64,000 nt of DNA, from the NCBI GenBank assembly GCA_037367405.1, contig JAZKJV010001876.1, forward strand, positions 2,170,001 through 2,234,000, read 5' to 3'. A model generated the notes under the pieces. That model had not been told where the DNA came from. It saw nothing but the letters and a program-made list of their open reading frames with translations, and searched no databases. The translations under genes and the position numbers were made by a program. The DNA is from Ottelia alismoides. Its lineage: Eukaryota; Streptophyta; Magnoliopsida; Alismatales; Hydrocharitaceae. Shown here one piece after another: positions 56,440 to 64,000 of this stretch (position 1 is the stretch's first letter; every line of letters begins with the position of its first letter).

Positions 56440-57250
56440 TTCACCTTTCATGTGGCATATGCGCTTTGGTCATCTTCCTCTTTAAAAGCGGCATCAAGTT
56501 CTTCCTCAAATTTCACCTTGCTCTTCTTTTGATTGTGGGTGTATCAGATGGGCCAGCATCATCGTTCAGTGTTTCCCAATCATCAGAGTCAGAGCAGTAG
56601 CTCTCCTTTTGAGTTGTTTCATATTGATATTTGGTGTCCAAGTCGTGCCCCCAATCATCAAGGACACGTGTTTTATTTAGTTCTTGATGATTTCTCGCGT
56701 CAGTCATGGGTTTTTTGTAGAAAAATAAATCTGAGGCTGGAACTACCATTACAGGATTTATAAATGAAACGCATAATATCTTTTCTTCTTTTGTTAAGAT
56801 TGTGAGGACAGATAATGCATTGGAATTTTGTACTCGTTCACTCTGACAATTCTTTATTCTCGTGGTATCATTCATCAGACATCATCGTCATCTACTTGAC
56901 AATACTCGTACACTTCTTATTCAGAGCCACGCTCCCATTCATTTTGGGGTGATGTTCTTATGTCATGCTATCTTATGAATCGCATGCCTTCATCTGTTCT
57001 TGATGAGAAAATTCCTTTCTCTATGGCATTTCCAGATAAGGAATTATTCTCACTTACTCCATGTGTCTTTGGTTCTGTTGCGTTTGTTCACCAGTTGTCT
57101 CCAAGGCTTGACAAGCTCTCTCTTCGAGCTGTCAACTGTGTCTTCGTTGGGTATTCTCAAACGCAAAAGTGGCATAGATGATATGATCCACTTAACAGAA
57201 AATATTATGTTAGTGTAGATGTTACATTCTTTGCGTCGGTAATGTATTTT
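56440..57250 (+). pseudogene. Copia II integrase, broken
   Basis: Words across three frames: PFMWHMRFGHLPL, SPFELFHIDIWCPSR, LVLDDFSRQSWVF, VRTDNALEF, NRMPSSVLDEKIPFSMAF, KELFSLTPCVFGSVAFVHQLSPRLDKLSLRAVNCVFVGYSQTQK. The DIWG glycine is cysteine here. Part of the block that holds the catalytic glutamate in copia IV appears deleted near 56850-56900. Confidence 0.8.
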
Positions 57251-57267
57251 CCCCTTCATGCAACAGG

Positions 57268-58568
57268 TTGACTTCTTCTGATTCAGATGATGAAATTTAT
57301 ATGCCACCACCCCCACCCCCACCACCTCTTACCACACCTCAACCGTCACATCCTAATTCTCCGCCACAATCTCCATCATTATTGCCTCTACAATTTCTCC
57401 TATCTCCCGATGTCGCCATTCCAACCCTACAATGCTTCTATACATGTCGGCCTTCCTCCTCTCATGGTCAACGCCCGTCATCTCGCACGATCAAGGTATG
57501 TTCTGAATATAGCATTTCTGACGATGGGTCTAACGATATCTCTGGACAAGATCAACTGCAGGAGAATGTTTTACAGGTAGAGGAAATTCCTAATGATTTG
57601 GATGTTCCTATTGCGCTTTGCAAGCCGAAGCGTAGTTGTCTCATATCCCCTTGCTTCTCATGATATGTTTGCCCACCTAACAGGAGACTTTCGATGGTTT
57701 GCTATTGCTCTCTCTGTCGTGGACATACGATAAAATTATCAGGATGTCCTGAAGGACAGTTGACGATGTCTAGCCATGGAGGAAGAGACGGATGCTCTAC
57801 AGTCACGTAATACCTAGAACTTGGCGGATGCTCCTAATGGGGCATCTGTTGTCAGTTGTAAATAGGTGCTTACTGTTAAACACCATGCAGATGGGAACCT
57901 TGATCGTTACAGGGCGAGGTTGGTGGCACGAGGATTTACATAGACTTATGGAATGGATTATCTGGATACTTTCTCTCTTGTTGCTCGCCACTCTACCATG
58001 CATGTCATCCCTTCTATTGTAGTGGTACGTGATTGACCTTTATATTAGCTCGATATTAAGAATGCTTTTTTGTATGGTTATCTTCAGGAGGAAGTTTACA
58101 TGCAACAACCTCTGGGGTTTGTTGTTGAGGAGAGTCAGCAGGTTTGTAGACTCCACAATGAAATATACAGGCTTAAACAAAGTCCTAGGGCTTTGTTTCA
58201 AAAGCTCTCGGATCTGATTGAAAAGTAGGGGTTCAAAAGGTCAAATGCGGATCATTCATTATTTATTCAGAGAACATCCAGAGGTACAACCGTGATCATG
58301 GTATATGTTGATGATATACATGTTACAGGAGATGATGTGCAGGGGATAAAGAAGGCAAAGGAATTTCTGGGTCGACAATTTGTCACCAAAGATCTTGGCA
58401 CCATAAGGTACTTCTTAGGGTTAGAGTTTGTCAGGAATGTGCAGGGTCTTCTGATGACCCAAAGAAAGTACGTTGCAGATATATTCGTTGAGACAAACAT
58501 GAGTGGGTATAGACCTTCTACCACTCCTTATGGATCCCAGCATGAGATTATGATGATGATGATGATAC
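57268..58568 (+). pseudogene. Copia II linker and reverse transcriptase, broken
   Basis: The linker has PPPPPPPPLTTPQPSHP and NDLDVPIALCKPKR. RT sequence is fragmentary from 57690. YVDDIHVTGDD lies in the ORF 58292-58660 with KKAKEFLGRQFVTKDLGTIRYFLGLEFVRN and GYRPSTTPYG. The insert at 58569 interrupts the (GAT)-rich block that corresponds to KLYDND in copia IV. Confidence 0.82.
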
Positions 58569-58780
58569 CATGGCCTCAAATTTCAGCGAAATTCGGTCGA
58601 ATTTATGTCGAATATCAATATCCAATCGAAATCAAAATTCGACCGAAATGGCCGAAATGACCGAAGGGGGATCCTAGTACAAAACATGAAAGAAATGATC
58701 GAATTTCGATCGAAATTCGACCAAAATTCCGTTTCGGTCGGTCACCGAAATGGTGACCGAAACTGACATTTAGAGCCTTG
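58569..58780. mobile_element. 212-bp hAT-like element with a CGAAATTTCGGTC-type palindromic core
   Basis: Inserted inside the copia II RT-RNase H junction; copia coding resumes as LYDKDEVDKRRYKEL. Left end CATGGCCTCAAATTTCAG and reversed right end CAAGGCTCTAAATGTCAG form an imperfect inverted terminus of about 18 bp. Flanks GATGATAC (58561-58568) and TATGATAA (58781-58788) are an imperfect 8-bp duplication. The interior consists of overlapping words such as AATTCGGTCGAA, CGAATTTCGATCGAA and GGTCACCGAAATGG. Size, start (CAnGG) and duplication length match 37709-37924, but the repeated word differs. Confidence 0.65.
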
Positions 58781-59476
58781 TATGATAAAGATGAGGTTGA
58801 CAAGAGGAGATACAAAGAGCTGGTGGGAGAACTCCTATATGTTACTATCACTAGACCTGACATCTCATTTGCAGTGAGTCGGGTGAGTCAGTTTATGGAG
58901 CAACCTTGACAGGTACACAAGGACGCTATATATATGATATTAAGGTACCTAAAATCCTCTCCAGGTACAGGACTGCTATTTAGAAAATGATTGAGTCTAT
59001 CTATTCATGCATGTGCAGACGCATATTATGCAGGGTGTCCTAAAAACAGGAAGTCAACTTCGGGATTTGTTGTATTCATTGGCAGCTCTCTTGTTTCTTT
59101 GAAGAGTAAGAAATAAACTGTTGTTGCTAGGTCAAGTGTTAAATCTGAATATATGGCGCAAACAAGCATGGAAATGATGTGGGTTCGAGCAATGTTAGCA
59201 GATTTGCATATAGATGTACCTCTTCCTATGCAGTTACAATATGACAACCAAGTTGCCCTATTTATTGCAAACAATCCTGCATTTCATGAAATAACAAAGC
59301 ACATTGAAGTAGAATGCCATTATACAAAAGATATGATCCAGAAGGGTTTGATTTTCACCACTCATGTCAATTCGGGAGATCAAACTGTTGATATCTTCAC
59401 CAAGGCATTACTCAGAGGACCGTTCCAGAAATGTTCATCCAAGCTGAGCATGATCAACAGCTATGCTCCATCTTGA
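58781..59476 (+). pseudogene. Copia II RNase H, broken
   Basis: Reads YKELVGELLYVTITRPDISFAVSRVSQFM, MILRYLKSSPGTGLLF, SIHACADAYYAGCPKNRKSTSGF and, in the intact ORF 59153-59476, [38 protein letters not shown] and SKLSMINSYAPS. The DAD motif is DAYYAG. Stops lie in the middle part. Closest in the window to the copia IV C-terminus. Confidence 0.88.
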
Positions 59477-59483
59477 GGGGGAG

Positions 59484-59631
59484 TGTAGAAGTATTTCCTA
59501 TTCATGTATAGTTTCCTTATTGTTCTTTATGTTTGGTCATATTATGTAATTTACCTATATATCTCTCCTCTATATAAGAGAGCCTAGGGTCCTAAGGAAT
59601 AGATCATCATCTTTCATTCTTTTTCCTAACA
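59484..59631 (+). repeat. 3' LTR of copia II
   Basis: 148 bp from TGTAGAAGTATTTCC to TTTTTCCTAACA, directly after GAGGGGGAG. CTCCTCTATATAAGAG is its TATA box. No matching 5' LTR was found in the window. Confidence 0.8.
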
Positions 59632-59639
59632 CCTAGTGT

Positions 59640-60180
59640 TATGAAAGGAATAAAAGAGGTATATACATCAAAGCGTCAACCCCGCAAAAGCAGACGCAAT
59701 AGATTTGAGAGGCACATCCTCACCATGGCTATTATAAACGTGATCAGTGACCTCCCAACGAAAAAGAAATTTAAGGGAGCACCTTTAATCAGATGTGAAA
59801 TTTTCGATCAGATTTTTGAGTGAACAATGCTTGATAGTGGTTCCTCCATTAACCCCATACCCACATCACTTAAGGAATTCAAGCTTGGTCCGCTTAAACC
59901 AACAAGATTAAACCTTCAGTTTGTTGATCGATCCATTAAACGATCCCGATATTTATTGGAAGACATTATCTAACCGTGGAGGATATGGAATTCCCAGCAG
60001 ACTTTGATGTCATGAACATGTATTAGTCTACACCATTGCTCCAAATACCAGTCATACTTGGTCGATGGGTCCCTCGGACAACCGAGACGGTAGTTGATTA
60101 TGGGTCTGGAAAGATCAAGTTTTGTTCCTAGTGTAACCATTGATATGATCGTTGAACCCAGAGAGCACATCTGAGAAAAG
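59640..60180 (+). pseudogene. G4 protease (retropepsin), broken
   Basis: KKKFKGAPLIRCEIFDQIFE, a stop, then MLDSGSSINPIPTSLKEFKLGPLKPTRLNLQFVDRSIKRSR gives the catalytic D-S-G triad and the following conserved strand. After a frameshift come FPADFDVMN, LLQIPVILGR and VVDYGSGKIKF, the end of the domain. The catalytic DSGS is retained. Homologous to the more decayed protease at 11514-12200 in G2. Confidence 0.82.
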
Positions 60181-60485
60181 TGAATCAAAATCGCTTAGAG
60201 ATGACTGACATCATTGAGGAAATCAAAGATTCAGATTTATCACTGAATGACTATTCGACACAGGAATTCATCCTCCTGGTGGAAGACTTGGAAGGCACAG
60301 TGAACTTTTGTTCCTATGCTGACAGAGAGATTAATGATGAGTTGATCGAATTATTCAAAGAAAATTCATCCCAAACCGAACAAGAGGAAACCATTGTATA
60401 TTTTTTTCGGTATTTTATTGTCTGAACCAATAGTGACAGAGGTGGACATTACCTTACTATCAGTTCGACTCAGACTCCACCAAAA

Positions 60486-62040
60486 TTGAAGCATCTTCCG
60501 ACAAATCTAGAGTATGCCTTCCTTGCGAGTGAGCCCGCAATGTATTCGAGCATCATCAGCTCGCGATTGACCACGGATCAAGAATCTCGCTTGCTAAAGA
60601 TTCTAAAGAAAAACCGCAAAGCTCTTTCTTGGAATGCCTCAGACCTTCGAGGGATAAATCTGACCTTGTGTTCACATCACATTTACTTAGAGGATGACAT
60701 CAAACCATCCCGCGAGTTTCAACGTAGGCTGAATCCTAATCTCTGAGATGTTGTCATGAAAGAGATAACAAAGTGGTGTTAGGCTGGCTTTATTTATCAC
60801 ATCTCTAACTCGAAATGGGTAAGCTCATTGCACGTAGTTCTGAAGAAATTTAGAATTACCATGGCTACTAATAATCAAGGAGAGGAGATCTCTACTTGAT
60901 TACCTACATCATGACGCGTCTGTGTAGATTATCGATGCCTGAACTCAGCTACCAAGAATGATCACTTTTCTTTGCCTTTTATTGATCAAGTACTTGAAAG
61001 GTTGGCAGGGAAAGAGTTTTTTTGCTTATTGGATGGGTACTCTGGGTACAACCATGTGGCGATCACCCTAGAAGATCAAAAGAAGATGACTTTCACTTGT
61101 CAGTTTGATACATATGCTTTTAAACAGAGATGTCCTTTAGATTGTGTAGTGTACCCGCTACATTCCAAAGGTGTATGTTGGATGTGTTCGCCGACATGGT
61201 GGCTAGTTTTCTTGAGGTTTTTATGGACGATTTTTCGATATATGGTGACAGTTTTGATGCATGCCTTGTCCACCTAGACTGAGTACTGCAAAGATGCCGC
61301 AAAGTGAATCTTGTGCTTTCATGGGAGAAGAGCCACTTCATGGTGATAGAAGGAATTGTGTTGGGACATGTCTCCAATTGAGGTAGAGGTCGACCCAGCA
61401 AAGGTGGATGATATTTCAAAACTCGAGCCACCAAGAACATTGAACAGTATGAGGTCATTTCTCGTGCATGTTGTTTCTATAGAAGATTCATTCAAGACTT
61501 CAGCAAGATTGTCTGACCTCTCACAGAGCTTCTAGAAAAGGAGACTGGTTTTATTGTGGATGACAAAGTCCTCCGAACCTTTAATCAGCTGAAATATTTA
61601 GTCACTCAGGCCGTCAGGCGCTTGTCCTACAGCCACCTGATTGGTCTCTTCCATTCGAGATCATGACACTTGTCCTACAGCCACCTGATTTTTTTGACAT
61701 ATGCATCAGGTTTTGGCATTGGGGTTGTGTTGGAACGAAGGGATGGATTATCGTTTGCCAAACATTATACCAACAGAACATTAGAAGAAGTTCAGAAGAA
61801 CTATACAGTAACAAAGAAAGAGTTGTTGGCAGGTTTTCGCTCTTGAGAAGTTTCGCACACATCTTCTTGGTTCAAAAGTTATCATTTATACTGACCACTC
61901 TTTTATCAGGTACTTGCAACAAAAGAATGATGTCAAGTCACGTTTGCTCCGTTGGATCCTCCTGCTCCAGTATTTGATTTGAAAATAAGAGATAAACTTG
62001 GAGTCGAAAATGTGATAGCAGATTATCTATCCAGAATTGA
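60486..62040 (+). pseudogene. G4 reverse transcriptase and RNase H, broken
   Basis: The RT lead-in LPTNLEYAFLASEPAMYSSIISSRLTTDQE, KKNRKALSWNASDLRGI and HHIYLEDDIKPSREFQRRLNPNL is followed by PFIDQVLERLAGKEFFCLLDGYSGYNHVAI, FTCQFDTYAFKQ and FMDDFSIYGDSFDACLVHL (catalytic FMDD at about 61220). RNase H words are [58 protein letters not shown] and ENVIADYLSRIE. Frameshifts are frequent, and a 22-bp direct repeat interrupts the linker (61621, 61669). Confidence 0.88.
61621..61690 (+). repeat. 22-bp direct repeat in the G4 RT-RNase H linker
   Basis: CTTGTCCTACAGCCACCTGA plus TT occurs at 61621-61642 and again at 61669-61690, 48 bp apart, with both copies identical. The related protein block should occur only once, so it is a small recent duplication. 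Confidence 0.85.
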
Positions 62041-62189
62041 ATGTACAAAGACTCCGCTGAGCAGTGTACCAATTACAGAGACCTTTACCGATGATTCTAT
62101 CTTAAGTGTTGCTTCTCTCCCCCAGTAGGCCGATATTATGGACTATCTCATCTCTAAGGAAGTCCCACAAGATAGGACGCAAATAAAAG

Positions 62190-63345
62190 ACAAGTTTTTA
62201 TCTAATACTCATTTTTACCTGTGGGAAGATCTATACATTTTCAGAGAAGGTGCGAATTGCATTTGACATCAGTGCATTCCTCAGGAGGAGCACACCAGTG
62301 TCCTCGAGCACTATCATAAGCTCGAAGCAGGAGGACACCATTCTGGAAGCAGACTGGCAATGAAAGTATTGCAATGTGACCTCTGGTGGCCTACACTATT
62401 CAAGGATGTCACAGCTTATGTGAAAGGTTGCATCGACTGTCACAAATTGGGAGGAACCATCAATTCCAAAGATTCAATACAACTCAAGTTCATCCAGATC
62501 TCAGATGTATTTGATGCATGGGACATTGACTTTATTGGGTCCACTTCCTAACAGCCAAGCATATGAATACATCAAGTTGATTATGTGAGTCATTGGGTGG
62601 AGACTATTCCCACCCGATCCGTAGATAGCAGTACTGTTTGCCGCTTTCTCAAGCACAACATTATCTCGTAGTTCGAAATTCCCAAGATCTTAATTTCAGA
62701 TGGGGGTAACCATTTCATTAACAAAGAAGTCAAAAAGCTTGTAAAGGAGTATCGCATTGATCAGCATGTCACATCTCCTTACCACCCGCAATCGAATGGT
62801 TTGGCTGAGTCATCTAATTGGGAGATCAAGATAATTATACAGAAACTTATTAGATCTGATAGTTAAGAACATGTATCAATTTCTTGATTCCGTTCTATGA
62901 GCTTATCGGATTGCCTACAAGTCTCCATTGGGTGTGTCTTCCTTTCGCCTTGTTTATGGAAAGACATGCCATTTGCCACTGGAATTATGTCACAAATCTC
63001 TTTAGGCAGTAAATATCTGTAACTTGGACTCGTAACAAGGTGGTCACAATCGGAAGATCGATATGAACAGACTCCTGGAATTCAAAGATTATGCACGATA
63101 ATAGCCTAATGTACAAGGAGAAAGACAAACGTCGGCACGACAAGCATATCAGAAAAAAACTATCGAGCATAGTCAGAGGATTTGGTTATTTGATGCAAAG
63201 TTGAAGATATTTTTGGACAAATTAAAGAGTAAATGGATTGGGTCGTTCATAGTGAAGATTGTGTGTGACAATGGTAGCATTCTGATATTCGAGTTGACAT
63301 CTGACGGACAACGTTTCATAGTCAATGGATAGTTGCTGAAGTTGT
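62190..63345 (+). pseudogene. G4 integrase and C-terminal region, broken
   Basis: The H2C2 zinc region (HYHKLEAGGHHSG, LWWPTLFKDVTAYVKGCIDCHK) is followed by FDAWDIDFIG, VDYVSHWVETIPT, ISDGGNHFINKEVKKLV and VTSPYHPQSNGLAESSN, which give the catalytic D, D and E. C-terminal words include GKTCHLPLELCHKSL, KRRHDKHI and VNGQLLKLYL-like at about 63330. Stops and frameshifts throughout. Confidence 0.85.
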
Positions 63346-63639
63346 ATCTAAAGCATGATATATTCATGTTTGTTGTCGAATTGATTAATGTGGTATTTGG
63401 AGATGATCTCCCAGCAGCATCAGAAGATAGAAGATTCAGACAATGCCATGAATAGAAATATTTTTCTAGATTAATTCCTTCTCATTTTCTTTCATTCTTT
63501 CATTATTTTGTTTAATCGTCTATCCCTTTCATTAGTGTTATACATAGGAGCACTAGATTCTAAGTATATTGGGAGGGGTGCATTGTTTTTTCCTTTATTG
63601 TCTATCGCTTGTCTTCTAACTTGTTGATAATATGTTCTA

Positions 63640-63910
63640 TACTTAGGGATATTTTACCCTAAGTATAGGGGGAGACAAACCGAGTCGTTGATTTTGTGAA
63701 TTATAATCCTCGATCATCCCCGCTTAGTGTACAGTCTGTTATATTTAGGATTAGTTGACCCTAAGTATAAGAGAGACGATCGACTTCTTATTCCTTTTAT
63801 TGAGTCGTTGTAGTATATATCTTTTCTATACTTGGCACGAGTTATGTCTTCCTTTGTTGCTCCTTGGTCACTATGAGGACATAGTTCGAGCTAAGTATAT
63901 CAGGATCGTA
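63640..63910 (+). repeat. Repeated polypurine-tract-like motifs at the end of G4
   Basis: CCTAAGTATAGGGGGAGA lies at about 63658-63675; CCTAAGTATAAGAGAGACGA at about 63751-63770; further partial copies are CTATACTTAGGGAT (63636), CTATACTTGGCACGAG (63827) and CTAAGTATATCAGGATCG (63890-63907). The first is an excellent polypurine tract, but no LTR start is provable directly after it. The same word marks the polypurine tract of G2. Confidence 0.65.
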
Positions 63911-64000
63911 TATATGTTACATATACATTAGCCATAACTCGTTCTTTTTATATTTCAATAATATGGCTAATATATTATATTGGGTAAGGGTATACGAATA

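Larger units (their letters stand above)
56165..59631 (+). mobile_element. Copia II: degenerate Ty1/copia element, 5' truncated
   Basis: Plus-strand order: protease-integrase linker (SQITKDLHC), pre-integrase (WHMRFGHLPL at about 56451), integrase, proline-rich linker (57268-57663), RT with YVDD, RNase H, polypurine tract (TTGAGGGGGAG at 59473) and a 3' LTR (59484-59631). No 5' LTR, PBS or gag is present; the left edge abuts the CTCGAG-rich element. It is related to copia IV through much of pol but carries many more stops and frameshifts, so it is older. A 212-bp palindromic insert lies at 58569-58780. Confidence 0.85.
59632..63680 (+). mobile_element. G4: Ty3/gypsy pol region and 3' end (Tat/Athila-like), broken
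   Basis: Directly after copia II, plus-strand gypsy sequence gives protease (about 59800-60175), RT (60486-61480), RNase H (about 61500-62040), zinc-binding region and integrase (62200-62900) and a C-terminal segment to about 63340, then a noncoding tail with polypurine motifs from 63652. Its LTRs and most of gag are absent. Domain order, with integrase last, is that of Ty3/gypsy. The order and wording fit the Tat/Athila group. Copia II probably inserted just ahead of the protease or the 5' part has been lost. Confidence 0.82.

Overview
This window reads as a transposon-dense, gene-poor stretch of a flowering-plant nuclear genome. It holds layer on layer of decayed Ty1/copia, Ty3/gypsy, RTE-type and L1-type retrotransposons and several small DNA-transposon derivatives. 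Base composition is mostly AT-rich, with GC-rich islands inside very large LTRs. I found no intact protein-coding host gene, tRNA gene, rRNA gene or CRISPR array. The one plausible host-gene relic is a broken LRR receptor-kinase pseudogene near 30.6-31.7 kb. The species cannot be named from the sequence.

Layout. (1) 1-22400: an old plus-strand copia element (copia I; integrase/RT 4727-6147, RNase H 17368-17957, 3' LTR from about 17980) is split by two related minus-strand gypsy-type elements with LTRs of about 3 kb. G1 (1-4726, entering from the left edge) sits in the integrase and G2 (6148-17367, both LTRs present) sits between RT and RNase H. Copia I's 3' LTR runs into a PBS-like site and leader, and that junction is tandemly repeated four times as a unit of about 820 bp (19120-22399). 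(2) 22400-36100: sparse sequence with L1 3' ends, a 388-bp Mutator-like foldback element with a perfect 9-bp target duplication, a small non-autonomous copia element with two LTRs, the receptor-kinase pseudogene and two copia fragments. (3) About 36110-50455: one RTE LINE (plus strand) used three times as an insertion target, by a 216-bp hAT-like palindromic element, by a deleted gypsy-type element G3 (38336-43984) and by a nearly full-length minus-strand copia (copia IV, 44839-50064). A second RTE copy (50456-53048) follows head to tail and serves as an empty-site reference. (4) 53690-64000: a minus-strand copia remnant, a copia LTR-like segment, a CTCGAG-rich hAT-like element, a degenerate plus-strand copia (copia II) holding another palindromic element, and a degenerate plus-strand gypsy pol (G4) that ends in repeated polypurine-tract motifs.

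The coding regions do not work together as a pathway. They are relics of separate mobile elements, nearly all broken by stops, frameshifts or insertions. The most unusual signals are the 820-bp tandem array grown from an LTR-PBS-leader junction, a group of short elements whose interiors are iterated self-complementary CpG-containing words (GATATCG, CGAAATTTCGGTC, CTCGAG), and motifs that recur inside the gypsy-type elements (a noncoding motif of about 140 nt and multiple polypurine-tract copies).
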